The translations under genes and the position numbers were made by a program. A model generated the notes under the pieces. That model made no database searches. It saw only the letters and a list, made by a program, of their open reading frames with translations, and was not told where the DNA came from. From Zygnema circumcarinatum (taxonomy: Eukaryota > Streptophyta > Zygnematophyceae > Zygnematales > Zygnemataceae), in the NCBI GenBank assembly GCA_037447605.1, contig CM074804.1:7608835-7672834 (forward strand): a DNA stretch of 64,000 nucleotides. The letters are read 5' to 3'. Below are positions 1-12,223 of the stretch, in pieces (position 1 is the first letter of the stretch; each line of letters starts with the position of its first letter).

Positions 1-3000
1 AGTACTCAACAGTGATGCAGAAATGTCTAATCCGGCCCCTCCCTGCTCAGCCGACTCAAACGGCAGGTCTGCCACCTTCACTTGCTTTGCTCTCTCATCT
101 CCTCTGCAAGGGCCCATGGTCGACTCCGGTCTCTTTCCTTCAACCTGTCTAAGATTCTTTTCTGTGAGCTCATTTCTGTCAGCCTTCGAAGACCCCCTTC
201 GCTTACTTTCTACTTTATTGTCTGCAAAGCGCTGCGGTCTTTTTCTCTCTCTTGCTCCACTTCTTGCTCGCATTGCAGGGCAGTCATCTAGAATCGCATC
301 CGCTGCCTTTGACAAGTTCCTCTTCAAACAAGCAGGCTCCCCCCCAACATGAGATTGGCTTCCAGACATCATTGTGATTTGAACCGCTTGAGCCTTCTCC
401 ACCTCAATCTCTCCAGTTTCGCCCTTCTCCAGTTGCTTCACCTCTGCAAGACCTTGTTCAGCATACCCCTGGTCACAAGATGTCATGCAACCAGTTGGTT
501 TGACTGACGCAGCAACATTTGACTCAACTTTTCGGTTATGTGACCTTCTTCCATAAACTCTCATAACTGGAATCTCAACCTCACCCCCAGGCAGAGCAGT
601 TGGACTCAAGTTTTCAGCAGCGTTGTTGTTGGAGGTCCACGAACACAGAGACCCCGGATCACACTCTTGAAGAGATGTCAGTTCTTGCTCAGACTTCTTC
701 GTAGTTCGTGACAAACCTGACATGGTTTCAGATCCAAGAATATCCGGCAGGCATGGATGGTCTTCTAATTTTCTCTCAAATCCTGAAGACGGATTCAATG
801 ACTGGGCCTCTTCACCGTACTCCACCAATCTGTTGGCGGATAAAGTATTCAGCTCAACTGCTTGCTCAGATGAATTGACCAACTGACGGAGGTCTCCACG
901 ATGCTCGTCTTCGCCTCCCAACTTCCAGTTTGGTGCAATCCCTTCATTACCCCCTTCATCCATCCCGTTGCCACAATTAACCCCATTGAGCTTGTTACCT
1001 TCCACCGTGTTCCCCCAATTCAGCGCAGTCCCTCCCTGTACCGTTCTCCAGCTCTCAAGTCCAACGCTAACTATAACAGTATTCACGCTCTCAGCGGCAT
1101 CACCACCTTCTGCAATTGTTAGAGCTTTGAATGCACTTCCATCTCCACTCCTGCTCTCAGCTGCGTTGCCACCTTCTGCAATAGCTATAACCATGTCTCT
1201 AGCTTCATTCCCATCTCCTCTCATGTTCCCGCTGACTGGTGCATCTCCACCCTCTACCTCATTCCTGCTCTCAAGTGCATGTCCTCCTTCTACCATATAC
1301 CTGCTCTCTGGTGCACCGTCAGATTCTAACAAATTCACACGTTCAGGTGGACTCCCGCCCTCTACGGTAGTCCCACTCTCAGGTGCAGCCCCACCTCCTA
1401 TTGTGTTCGCACTCTCGGACGCACTCCCATCACATATCATGTTCTCATTTTCAAGTATACTTCCACCTTCTATCAGAAACCCACTCTTTAGTGCCCCGCC
1501 ATCTTTAACCGTATTATTGCTCTGGGGAACATTCCGACTTTCAATGATGTTTCGGCTCTCTAATCCAGCCACAACTTCTACACTGTTTCCGTTCCCTACT
1601 GCGATCCCATCTTGCATTGCATTTCCGCTCCCAAATTCTCTCTCACGTTCGATAGTCGCTTGCTTGGGTGCGATCCCATCATCAATAGTGTTTCTGTCCG
1701 CAAGTGATACCCTGACTTCTAAGCCATTCCCATGCTCAGATGCACTCCCACCTATCAAATTCGTTCTCTTGGGCACACCGCGGCATTCAACCACGTCCAT
1801 GACTTCCGGTGCAGTCCCACCTCCTGCAGAATTCCAGCTATCAGGTGCACAAATACCTGCGGTAGTCGCAATCTCAGGTACAATTCCACCTTCTACCGTA
1901 TCCCCACCTTCAAGAGCCCTCCCATCTTCACCTGAATGCCTGATCTCTGGTGCACTTGTGCCCCCAATCGTAGTACCACTATCCAAAGGGAATCTACAGG
2001 TCTCCTCCTGGATGTCCCCCAAATTGCAAGCTTCACCTTCTAAGCCACTGTCAGACACAGCTGTGGACGGATACACCCAGGTCACGACTACACCAGTGTC
2101 AACAGCACCCTTGACAACACTCTGAGTTGAAGAATCGGCAGATTGAAAACTTCCAGGTGCATGAAACACTTTTGCAAAAGAAAACCTGTTCTCCTTCATA
2201 GGCTTTCTACCTCCCCAGCCAGGAGCGAAATACGGAATTGCCATACGATCACGAGGAGAGTATTTCATTTCCCCTTCAATGCCTTCCTCTGCTTCGAAAT
2301 CTTCAACCTCTTTATTATGCTCCCATCTCTGCCACGTTAGACCTCTAGTACGAGCGCTACCATCCTCCATATCAAGACTCCAAAACTCCCCTCCCAAACT
2401 TCTTAAGTCTCTGCCATTATGTATGAGCAGCTCTGTCTGTGGAAAACTATTTGGCTCTTGCACTATGGTCAATGCAGATTTCTCGCTCTGAGAAAGTGTG
2501 GTTGCCTCCTCCTTTGTTAACACAGATCCCTCACATACAGACATCCTAATAGCATCACTCTCCAAAGTCTTCAACCGTTCTGCCTGCACAACCTCCACTT
2601 CAACTCCAGGCCTTCTCAGCTTATCAACAGACAGAAGTGACTGTAGCCACTGCTGCTTTACTGAACCAACATCTGTGCCCAATGCCTGTGTCTGCCCTAG
2701 CACAGTCCTTTCGGGTTGACTTGCCACCTCCATCACTTTTGTTGAAGTCTCCGGACCAGCCTCCAACAGTTCTATCCTGGAAATTCTGAACTCTGAACTT
2801 TCAGATACGTGCAGTTCAGAAGATTCGCGTTCTGCTGGAGAGTGTTCCTCTACAACTCTCTCCACAGCAACGCACTCCACGGCATTGGAGGTCACGCATG
2901 GCAACTCCATCGTTCCATTCAGACCCTGATACACCTTCTTTACTGGCAGCAATCTCCCATGGGAGCTCCTACGCGCATGCCTCCCAGACGATCGCTTGAC

Positions 3001-5763
3001 GCTAAGCCTTTGTGATCTACGAGTGGGTAGCATTTCCCCCGGATCTGGAGGCTTCGGCCTGTATAAACTTCCTAATCTACCTCCACCCTTTATCTCAGAA
3101 GCCTTGTCCTCCTTCACCCTGGACAAACCGAGCACTTTCCTTGCACCATTGTGTACCGAGGATGGCGTTCCCGAGGCTGATGCAAAAGAAGGTCCGATCC
3201 CAGCCGGCCCCGCCCTTCCCCAGTGCTGCTTTGTTCCAGCTAGTAGGCCATAACCTTCGTCCATTTTCGTCGCACACATCTCTCCTGCTTCCAAACCAGA
3301 AACCCGTTCTCCACATCCTCCGGAGCTTTGGGTGTTGTAGTTACTGGAGTTAGCTTTGACGCCTTCGCCATATGCATCACCTCCTTCCAAGCGACAAACA
3401 TTTAGAATTCTATCAGCTAGGTCGTCTCCAGTACTTCGCCAAAAGCCTAATCCTGCAGAGGGAACAAGTGCAGGAGTTATAGGCGTGGCTGCAAGCCCCA
3501 AAGCCTCCGCTTCATCTTCCAATATTTCCATCACAAGTTCGTGACTTCCTCCGTCTTCTTCTGAAGATATAGCCCTTCTCGCGATACGTTTCCGGGCTCT
3601 GGATGAAGGGCCAGATCCATTACGTCGTTTCGACGACTTGCTGCGACAATTGACTGGAGAACGAGACACACGATGGCTAGTTTGTCTATCCAATTTGTCT
3701 TCACTTTGCCTTAGATTCCAACTAAGAAGAGGAGAAGGAAAAACAGTGGGCGTAACGGGAATGAATGTATCAGCAGGCAAGTCCGAACTCAACTGCTCGC
3801 CACATTTGACAAAAGGCCGAATTTTCATCAAAATCGATCCACTGGATTTCCAATGCTCAAGCTCATTGTTGTGCTCGAAGTTATCCCTGCCGGAAGCACT
3901 ACCGAGCCCCCTAAAAGGCTTGTCTATGAACTCGTCTCCACCGTAGATGCAGAGTTCCCTTTCACCCCTTATGCTTTTTTCACCGTGATAGTTATTCGCG
4001 AGCTCATTCATTCCTGCAGACACCCTTGGTGTCGAAACTGTGACGACGCCATCTCCCCAGCCTAACTCTCTATAATCCTGCAGGGGCTCTGTGACATGGA
4101 ATCCATCTAACACCTGCCTAGAGCTGTTCTGTTGTCCTTCTGACGAACTGCTGACCGCATGCGAGTATTTTCCAAGGTTCAGAATGGTAAGATTGTCAGG
4201 CGATAATTCTCCAAAGGAACTATCTACATGTCCCCCTTCCTTGTCCATGCCTCTTGAGAATCCACAGCTTTCAACAAGCAATGCATAGTCTTCGTATTCA
4301 GCAACATTGCTCACCTCCCCTTGCAGATCAGCATCAGAATTGCTGATCTCAGTGTCTGCCTGCACAGCCTCCTTCCACCAATTATCACCCAAGTCCTCTT
4401 CACACTTCTGCGTCATCTGCATGCTGTGAGTAGTCCTTCCATTGGTTAAACCAGCTGGTTGCTGCAAACATGCTCCTGTTATTGGTGCAGCATGACCTTC
4501 CAAATGCCCAGATTCCTCCTCTCCTCCCTCAACAGAAACTCCATCCAAAAGAGGGCACATGCCCATGTCCACCTTCTTCCAGTCCAAAAGCCCTTCGTCT
4601 GTTGAGCTTGCCCACCAGTCAGGCTCATGGCTCAGCGAGCAAGGAGAACCTGCCTCCTGATCGAGTACACAACTAGAGTTGTTCCCATCAACTAGCCCCG
4701 AGTGGACAGGCAAACCATCTACAGGCAGCGTGCTCGCCTCCTCCCCCCCCATTCTCATCAAATGTTCTGAGACGAACTGTTCATCATCTTCCATAGGCCC
4801 CAGCCCTTCTGTATCATCTGCAATTGCTCCAAAACCAGTCAGCCGGGTCCCGTCTTCATCACTGCTAGGCAGTGATTTGTGCATATTCCTCAATTCCAGC
4901 TCACCGACACAAGACGTTTCTTGCCCCTCATTCTCCTGCCCGCCTGGAATCCAATCCCCGTTGGAATCGCCTTGACCTCCAAAAGACGAACCGTCCCTGC
5001 TCACTTGGTCAAACGCTTCCCCCAAACACCCCATTCCTTCTCCCATTTGAGGTTCAAGCATAATCAATTCGGAATAGCGAGATTGCAAGGGCGTGCCAGA
5101 GTTGTCAACATCGACTACAATACAAGAGTCTTGCAACCCCAGTGGTCCTTCGCTATCTCCTCTACGTTCAAGCTCCAAGCAATCACCACTGAGAAGACCT
5201 TCAGCGCTAGTTGGCTTCCTCCCCATAAGAATCGAGTCATCGAGCTTATCCTGAGTTTCAGCTCCTGGACACCCTTCCCATGCCTGCACTCCCTGAAAGA
5301 TCCTCCGGTTCCCCTGCCCGAAAATTTGCAATTCGCAACCACTATCACCCCTACACATTGATGCATGGAAATACTTTCCGTCAACGAGGTCACCTCTAGG
5401 ACCTACCTCTCTTGATCCTTGAAAGCCAGCCTGGAGTTCCTTTCTAACACTCAAATGATCTTCTTTACCAAGTGCTTCCACACAACTTCCATTGGACAAT
5501 TCATTTCCGTCATCTTCCACGCGCTCCTTCCTGGCCAACTTCACATCTCCATACTTAGATTCACCGTCTGAAACATCTGCAGCCTCTTTGCAGCCTCTAC
5601 TACTCGCATGAACCTCCTCCTTCAAGATTGGACGACGCAGCCCCATGTTCTCTGTGATTTCTCCACGACTTGAGATGACATTACTTGAAACTTCTGCTCT
5701 GTCAGTTAAGCCGTAATTCCCGCAAGTGAAGCTGCTTGTAGACTCCAAAATATCATTGCATCC
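1..5763 (-). CDS. Very large uninterrupted coding exon, unknown nuclear-type protein (partial, runs off the left edge)
   Basis: On the minus strand one frame stays open from about 5763 to the window edge, roughly 1,920 codons without a stop. The in-frame stop upstream is at 5784-5782. A splice acceptor (ctggcag) ends at 5764, so this is either an internal exon or a gene starting at the first in-frame ATG, 5646. I do not recognise the family. The N-terminal half is acidic and Ser/Gly-rich. A basic, nuclear-localisation-like cluster (RARKRIARRAISSEEDGG) lies near 3.6 kb and a second (RRSQRLSVKRSSGRHARRSS) near 3.0 kb. A block of degenerate 12-residue repeats spans about 1.0-1.97 kb, followed by a further basic stretch (RARSGARERKRPQRFADNK) near 0.25 kb. 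No catalytic domain or membrane segment was seen. Codon content looks normal and non-repetitive outside the repeat block, which argues for real coding sequence. It is head-to-head with CCT4. A regulatory or chromatin-associated role is only a guess. Confidence 0.6.
1010..1970 (-). repeat. Degenerate 36-bp tandem repeats encoding 12-residue repeats
   Basis: Inside the large minus-strand frame, units of about 36 bp encode variants of a 12-residue pattern such as GGAAPESGTTVE, GGSPPERVNLLE, SDGAPESRYMVE and GGHALESRNEVE. They are clearest at about 1190-1530 and decay to both sides. The length stays a multiple of three, so the frame is kept. The 385-codon frame on the plus strand over the same DNA is only its antisense shadow. 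Confidence 0.7.
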
Positions 5764-6040
5764 CTGCCAGTTGCAGTGCTGTCAATTTTGATTTAAAGAC
5801 AATCGTTCTTTAGTTCAACATCAGATAGTTGGCGGCTTTGAACAGCAGCCTCTGCAACAAAGCCTCAAGCCTGCCAGCAGGCAGCCTCTCAGCCCCTGCA
5901 GCCTCCCTCATGTCCGCAGCACCTCACCCCTCCTCTCCTCCCTGCGCCCTCTCACTCACTCACTGACTGTGCCGCCATTTGGCGGTGCCGTGTCGCAGCC
6001 GCTGCAGAGGGATATTTTTGTGGACACGAGGTGACGGAAA

Positions 6041-6256
6041 CAGACAACAACAACATTGTACATGAACAACAACAACAACAAGCACTGTGCATGAACAACA
6101 CCATTGTGCATGAACAATAACAACATTTTACATGAACAACAACAACATTGTGCATGAACAACAACAACATATTGTACGTGAACAAAAAACAACAACAACA
6201 TTGTACATGAACAACAAAAACAATATTGTACATGAACAACAACAAAAGCAACCTTG
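6041..6256. repeat. AAC-rich minisatellite (ttgtacatgaacaacaac units)
   Basis: Runs of AAC trinucleotides alternate with ttgtacatg or ttgtgcatg, giving irregular units of about 20-30 bp. Open frames across it on the minus strand consist only of Cys/Val/Leu repeats and are not genes. Confidence 0.8.
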
Positions 6257-6849
6257 TACATGTCAACAGCGGGATGAGACATGGATGTGGCATTGATCTC
6301 ACGATGGTGATGCCACCAAATGGACATGGACAAGCACAACACAGGAACCGCTCGCAAGGGACATAAGGACGAAAGTACGAGCTATGAGCGCAACTTTGCT
6401 TCTAGGCCAACAACACAACACGGATCTAGAGTCTAGATGCCGCCGTGAGATGCCCTCCCTCGCTCGCTCCACTAGAGAATTTCAAGGTCTCCGTTATCCA
6501 AGGAGGCTCGACAAAAACCACTCCAATTTGTTTGTTGGACGTTCCACAACAACATGCGAGCATGAAAGCAGGAGGCACCATGAACACGCCGTCTGGGGGA
6601 ATGCCCCCACGCGGACCCCTCCCCCTTGGCACCTCGGTCGACCAGAATATCGAGATAATCGAGATATTTGATGGCTCAGTGAAGGCATTGTGCCGGCAAG
6701 TGCTGCATGGTACCATACCATACGAATTCATACGGCCTTTATTGAGAGGCATGGCCATGGCCATGGCATGGCCATCCGCGCTAAAGCCCAAGCCCAAACC
6801 TAGCCCTTGCCTTGGCCTTGGCCCTGCTCCTGCACGCTCCTGCCGGCTG

Positions 6850-6901
6850 GCTCTCTCGCTCTCTCTCTCTCGCGCCCTCTGCTGCTGCTGCTGCTGCTGC
6901 T
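6850..6901. repeat. CT tract followed by (CTG)n in the CCT4 leader
   Basis: A CTCTCT run is followed by about seven CTG units ending 15 bp before the CCT4 start codon. It probably lies in the 5' untranslated leader. Pyrimidine-rich leaders are common in plant housekeeping genes. Confidence 0.7.
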
Positions 6902-6916
6902 TGAAGGGGAGGCAGG

Positions 6917-9900
6917 ATGCCTGCGCCAGTCGCCTCGGAGCGCTATGTGGACACGAAGAGGAAGGATGACGTGCGGCAGGCCAACATCCAGGCGGCCAAG
7001 GCGGTGGCGCAGGCCATCCGCACCAGTTTGGGCCCTCGCGGGATGGACAAGATGCTCACCACCGGCACGGGGGAGGTCATCATCACCAACGACGGCGCCA
7101 CCATTCTCAACAAGGTCAGGACCGGGAAATTGCCGTGTGGTGGCAAGGGTTGCAGATGAAGCTGCAGGTGGATCCACTTCGTGTAAGAGAGGGAGGATTC
7201 TGGATGCGAGCCTTGCAGTACTCGTCATGAATTTTTTTCGCAGGCGGAAGCGTGCAAGTTCCAGTATTGAATTATCACTCATTCGCTGATATGTGCAGAA
7301 GGAAGGTTTTCATAAAAAACTTAATTAGAAGTTGCAAATTCTGAGTCAGTGGTAAGCCCATCTGAAGCCTCCCCTGAGGGAGGCATATTTTTGCAAAGCC
7401 TTGGTCTCCTCAAGTTCCCTGAGTAGCGGTATCCCCTGAGGATGAACCCTAGCCCCTTCCTGAATTCTGCTGTTCCTATTTGTGACAGATGGAAGTGACG
7501 CAGCCAGCTGCAAAGATGCTGGTGGAGCTTTCAAAGTCCCAAGATATTGTTGCTGGAGATGGCACAACTACAGGTTAGCTCAAATCAAGACTTGTGTAAC
7601 CAACAGGAGCAAGAGGAATAGGCTGTTAAAAAAATGGGCGATTTATTACACCAATAACAGTGCACATTTGGAGAAACGCTTGCAAACGGTTTATCGGGAG
7701 TGAGTTGTGATGTAGCTGATAGTCCTTTAGTCTCAGAATAATGCAAAATCCGATGGGCGGCATAATCTACCATGTTTGCTATCATTGTCATTCATGAAAT
7801 GAAACTTCGGCGAATCAGAGGAGAAGTCCTCCTCCAAAGTCCCCTGTTCCTAGTCTCTAGCTGTTTCTGTGAAAAAGTGAACGCTTATGGTGGATTCTGA
7901 AGTTATTGCAACGCAGTCAATTCCTTGGATAGTCTCCTCATTGATGGTGTTTGCTTATGCAGTGGTCGTTCTCGCGGGTGCCTTTCTATCACAATGTCTG
8001 ACCCTCCTGGCACGCGGAGTTCATCCAACCGTTATTTCTGAGGCCCTTTTCAAGGCATCCGATAAAGCAGTCGAGGTGAGCATTCATTTATTTTTGGAAT
8101 CTATTTTTGCAAGGGTTAAAAAAACTGAAGCCTGGGCCTTTGTAAAACCCATTGTAGTCATAGGTTGTGATGAAACTTCTCTATATGTTCATTGTCATTC
8201 ATGCTCCTTTGACTGCTGAACTTGCTGGAGGCTTGTGAGTTTCACGGTTTTAGTCAAATGAAGGTTTTGTGCATTTCAGATAATGTTGGTTTTTGGATAA
8301 GAAAACGAATTTTGGAGAATTGTCGTTTGTGGAACGTGAAATGGCCTTCTAAAGTGTCTGTGCACCTGTCTGTGATTCAGATTTTGACTGCCATGGCTAT
8401 TCCAGTTGAGCTGTCGGACAGGGAATCGCTAGTAAAGAGTGCAAGCACATCACTAAACAGCAAAGTGAGTTCCTAGCATTTGGATTGTTCCAATCGGATG
8501 TCTTATGCCATGGATTAGAAAGGATTCTCCTTCCGGTGCAAAACGCATGCAAGAGTGCGTATGTTTGAGTTTTGCGAGATACGAGGAGGCCTTGTTAACG
8601 AGCCTGTGAGAGTCGAGAAAAGCCTCTTTGAGTAGGGACACTAGTTAGAGCTAGATTTTGCTCCATATGGGGGTGCAGTTTATCCTCAACAACAGATATT
8701 TGTGAGCATTTTTTTGTTGTTTTTGGTAGCCGTGCTTACGAATATATGCGATTGTGGATCTCATTTGCAAGTATGTTGAGTGTTTTGCATATCTGAGCCT
8801 TGTTGGCAACATCGTGTATTTAGGAGTAATGCTGAGAAGTATGGTCTCCCGAGTCTTCGTCTCTTCAGAGTTTGCTGTCTTGCAACTTGTATAGGAGGAT
8901 TATTACTCGCTAGCACAGTTAATTTCAAGATCGTAGCGTCAAAAAGCTGAAGAATGATTTATTGCCATTGACAGCTTGAAACTTGAACTAACTTGGGAGT
9001 GATCTTTCCTTGAACCTCAGGTGGTGAGTCAATACTCATCATTGCTCGCTCCGCTTGCTGTCGACTGCGTATTGAACGTGGTGGACCCATCAAGACCAGA
9101 CTCTGTTGATCTGCGCGACATCAAAGTGATCAAGAAACTTGGAGGAACGGTATGCCATTGACCTTCCTAAGCTATTTTATAGAACTGAAGCCGAGCATTC
9201 TTGTGGAATTGCACGTACCAGTTGATCAAGTCAAAGATATTCTTTATCTTGAGCAAGGATAGACAGGGGTGATTCCTGCTCCTTTTTCGGTCTCAGTCAT
9301 TTCCATTGGTGGTCTTACCGGCCCTCACCTGACTTTCAGGGTGATGTGACTCACATTTCAGATTGATGATACGGAAATGGTGCGAGGGCTGGTGTTCGAT
9401 TCTAAAGCAAGTCACACTGCCGGTGGGCCGACAAGGGTGGAAAATGCCAAGATAGGCCTCATACAGTTTCAAATATCACCTCCGAAATCAGACATGGAGC
9501 AGAACATTATCATCTCGGACTACAGTCAGGTATGCACCTGTGTAAGAATTAGGTTTGGCACCTTGCCAGTACATATGTGGAGTTGGTGGGTCTTGCTCTG
9601 ACAATTGAGGAGAGCGCGTGCACGATGGTGGAATGACTTTTGACGGGCGTGCTTAGTTGTTGGGTTCTTTTGCAGATGGACCGCATCCTGAAAGAAGAGC
9701 GAAACTACATCTTGGGAATGATAAAAAAGATCCGCTCAACTGGGTGTAATGTTGTTCTCATTCAGAAAAGCATTCTACGGGATGCAGTCACAGACCTATC
9801 TCTCCACTACCTTGCGAAAGCCAAGATTCTAGTGATTAAGGATGTGGAGCGGGAAGATATTGAATTCATCAGCAAAACTCTAAACTGCCTTCCTATAGCC

Positions 9901-12223
9901 AACATTGAACATTTCAGGGCAGAGAAATTGGGCCAGGCAGAACTGGTTGAAGAGACTACTGTTGGCGAAGGGAAGGTGAGCTGTTGTTGATTAGTCTCTT
10001 TTGGGTCTTTTGACATTGTAGTAACAAACCAGTTTGCTCTCGTACCCCTCGATTTCGAACTTTTCAGGACTTGTGACTAATTGCAGATTAACTGTGGAGA
10101 AGGCTTCTCATGAAGTGGAGCTGTTTTTCATCTCAGCGAAGTATCAGTTGTTTATATGGCCTCATTTCCTGCTTACGTGAAATCACATGCAAAGCTATGT
10201 CGATATATGCCACTAAAAAGTGGTTATCCTCTTCACACTGTGGTTGAAGGATTGAGCAATTGCAACTAATTGGACCCTACGGGTGGCTACGGTTTCTGTT
10301 CCACAGATAGTGAAGATAACTGGCATAAAGAACATGGGACGCACAATGACTGTTATTGTTAGAGGCTCTAATCAACTGGTAAGTCTCTTTTCACGAATAC
10401 CTGTGCCCTTTCAACATTCAGTTTAATGGCAACGCGTAACTTTGGGATTACGGATTTGCTTTCACAAAGACTCCTCCTTCATCCTCTGTTCGTCTTCGTT
10501 TGAGGGAGTTGCCTGTGTACTGCAAACACATTTTTGCGTGATGAACTTTTGGCATTACTGTTTCGCTTTTTTAGGTTTTGCTTTTTCGGAAGGTGAGAAG
10601 ATTGCTAAAAGGTTCCAATTCATGCTTTATCAGTTCAAATGGAGATATCCGATCGGTGGATCCTTCTTGCTCATAGGGCCTGCATCCTCCTTGTGGCACC
10701 TATAGATTTCATCAGATACTACTAGTATGCTATAGAATACAAGATAATTCAATATTTGTATCGTCGGCACTAAATTATATTATGAACATGATGCTCCTGG
10801 GTTCTAGCCAGCCCGCGGGCTTCTTTGAAACTGCTGATGCTTAGGGTCGGCACTCCTTCAGTTGTTCTACATTTTGCACCTTCCTCGCTTCTGCAGGTGC
10901 TCGGAGAAGCGGAGAGGAGTCTTCACGATGCTCTCTGTGTAGTGCGCTGCCTTGTAAGCAAGCGCTTTCTCATAGCGGGAGGTGGAGCCCCTGAGATTGA
11001 AATTTCTCGGCAGCTGGGGGCATGGGCCAAGACCCTTCATGGGATGGAGAGCTACTGCATCCGAGCTTTTGCGGAAGCGTTGGAGGTATGTTGCCATAAG
11101 CAGACAACTTCAGATTCTTGTATGTGAGTCTCAAAAAGTCAGGGCTAGCTCTTGTGTGAGGTTTTTCCTTTTCCATGAAGTGGAATGTGTACAGGTTAGG
11201 TAGGGCTCCTGATAGAGAACCTTGGCCCAGTTTCTGGAGAAGAAGTGCTGGCCTCTTAGTGGACGTATGCATCCTGAATAGATGTCCCCTTGTCACGGTC
11301 CACATCCGTCCGAGTTACAAAGCCTTTAAGACATCCAAACTGCGCCCATCCAAACCATAGATCCATCCATGTCACTCAAATAATCCTCCATACATTAGCA
11401 ATTCAATGTCTTGAGTTCGGTAAAACAAACAAAATCATATGGTATCATGTTGTTGGTTTCAAAGAAAGCCTTCCATTCGTACTTCCCCATGTTCCTCACA
11501 TTCCTCAGGTTTTGGCTGGAGATGCCCCCCAAGGAAGGAAAGTATTGAAAGCTCCATGCCGTCATTTGTATCATGCCCTTTGCATCATGCCCTTTGCGAG
11601 AGTCTGCGTTTAGCTGTCAGTTGAGTGCATTCACTTGTCTCAGCCCCTCAAGGGGAGGTTGTCTTGTATCAGGTCATCCCATACACTTTGGCGGAGAATG
11701 CCGGGCTCAACCCCATTTCTATTGTGACGGAGCTTCGGAATCGACATGCAAATGGAGAGGTAGGTGCTTACTTGAGTTTGGATGATGCCTATTAAGAATT
11801 CTGTCCGTGCTGCTTTTGTTCATAGATAAGGTTCTTGAATCTTCCAAGAGTCATCTCTGTTCACTTCTGCTCGGTACAACCCTGAAGATTATTGCCTTGC
11901 ATTGAGCGCTGAATCTCGTATTGAAGGTGAACTATCATCCTAGGCTTTCCTATTTCGATTGAAATTGGCCACTGGGTGGAAGTGGGCCTCAGTTCACAAA
12001 TTGAGGACAGGTTGCAGCATGTTGTTGTTGTTGATGTTTATACCTTTGACTTTGGCTTGGCCTGCAGATCAACACGGGAATCAACGTTCGGAAAGGAACC
12101 ATCACCAACATTTTGGATGAGAATGTGGTCCAGCCCCTTTTGGTCAGCACGAGCGCAGTGTCCTTAGCCACAGAATGCGTTAGGATGATTTTGAAAATTG
12201 ATGACATCGTCATCACGAGGTAG
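6917..12223 (+). CDS. CCT4: T-complex protein 1 subunit delta (CCT4 chaperonin subunit)
   Basis: This is the delta subunit of the cytosolic group II chaperonin TRiC/CCT, the ATP-driven folding machine for actin, tubulin and other proteins. Eleven exons join in phase: 6917-7114, 7489-7573, 7963-8075, 8381-8464, 9021-9149, 9362-9529, 9676-9975, 10307-10378, 10897-11085, 11673-11759 and 12068-12223. They give 526 residues, close to the usual 525-540. Visible family motifs are [12 protein letters not shown] and NDGATIL in exon 1, the ATP-site GDGTT in exon 2, [11 protein letters not shown] in exon 4, [15 protein letters not shown] in exon 5, [15 protein letters not shown] in exon 7, [10 protein letters not shown] in exon 9 and the terminal [10 protein letters not shown]. 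The start ATG follows the CTG tract and begins [10 protein letters not shown]. All introns are GT-AG. No break or missing catalytic residue was seen. Confidence 0.96.

Larger units (their letters stand above)
5764..6916. promoter_or_regulatory. Divergent intergenic region between the large minus frame and CCT4
   Basis: This 1.15-kb stretch separates two genes transcribed away from each other. It may hold an upstream exon of the large minus-strand gene: a minus-strand ATG frame beginning MREAAGAERLPAGRLEALLQ lies near 5.9 kb, but no splice joins it in phase to the 5763 exon. It also contains an AAC-rich repeat and the CT/CTG-rich CCT4 leader. No clear TATA box was identified. Confidence 0.4.

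Noticed and set aside
968-2125. 385-codon frame on the plus strand
   Set aside because: It is the antisense of the 12-residue repeat region of the large minus-strand frame; its Ser/Pro/Leu-rich repeats mirror those units.
5952-6357. Cys/Val-rich minus-strand frames
   Set aside because: They are translations of the AAC-rich minisatellite.
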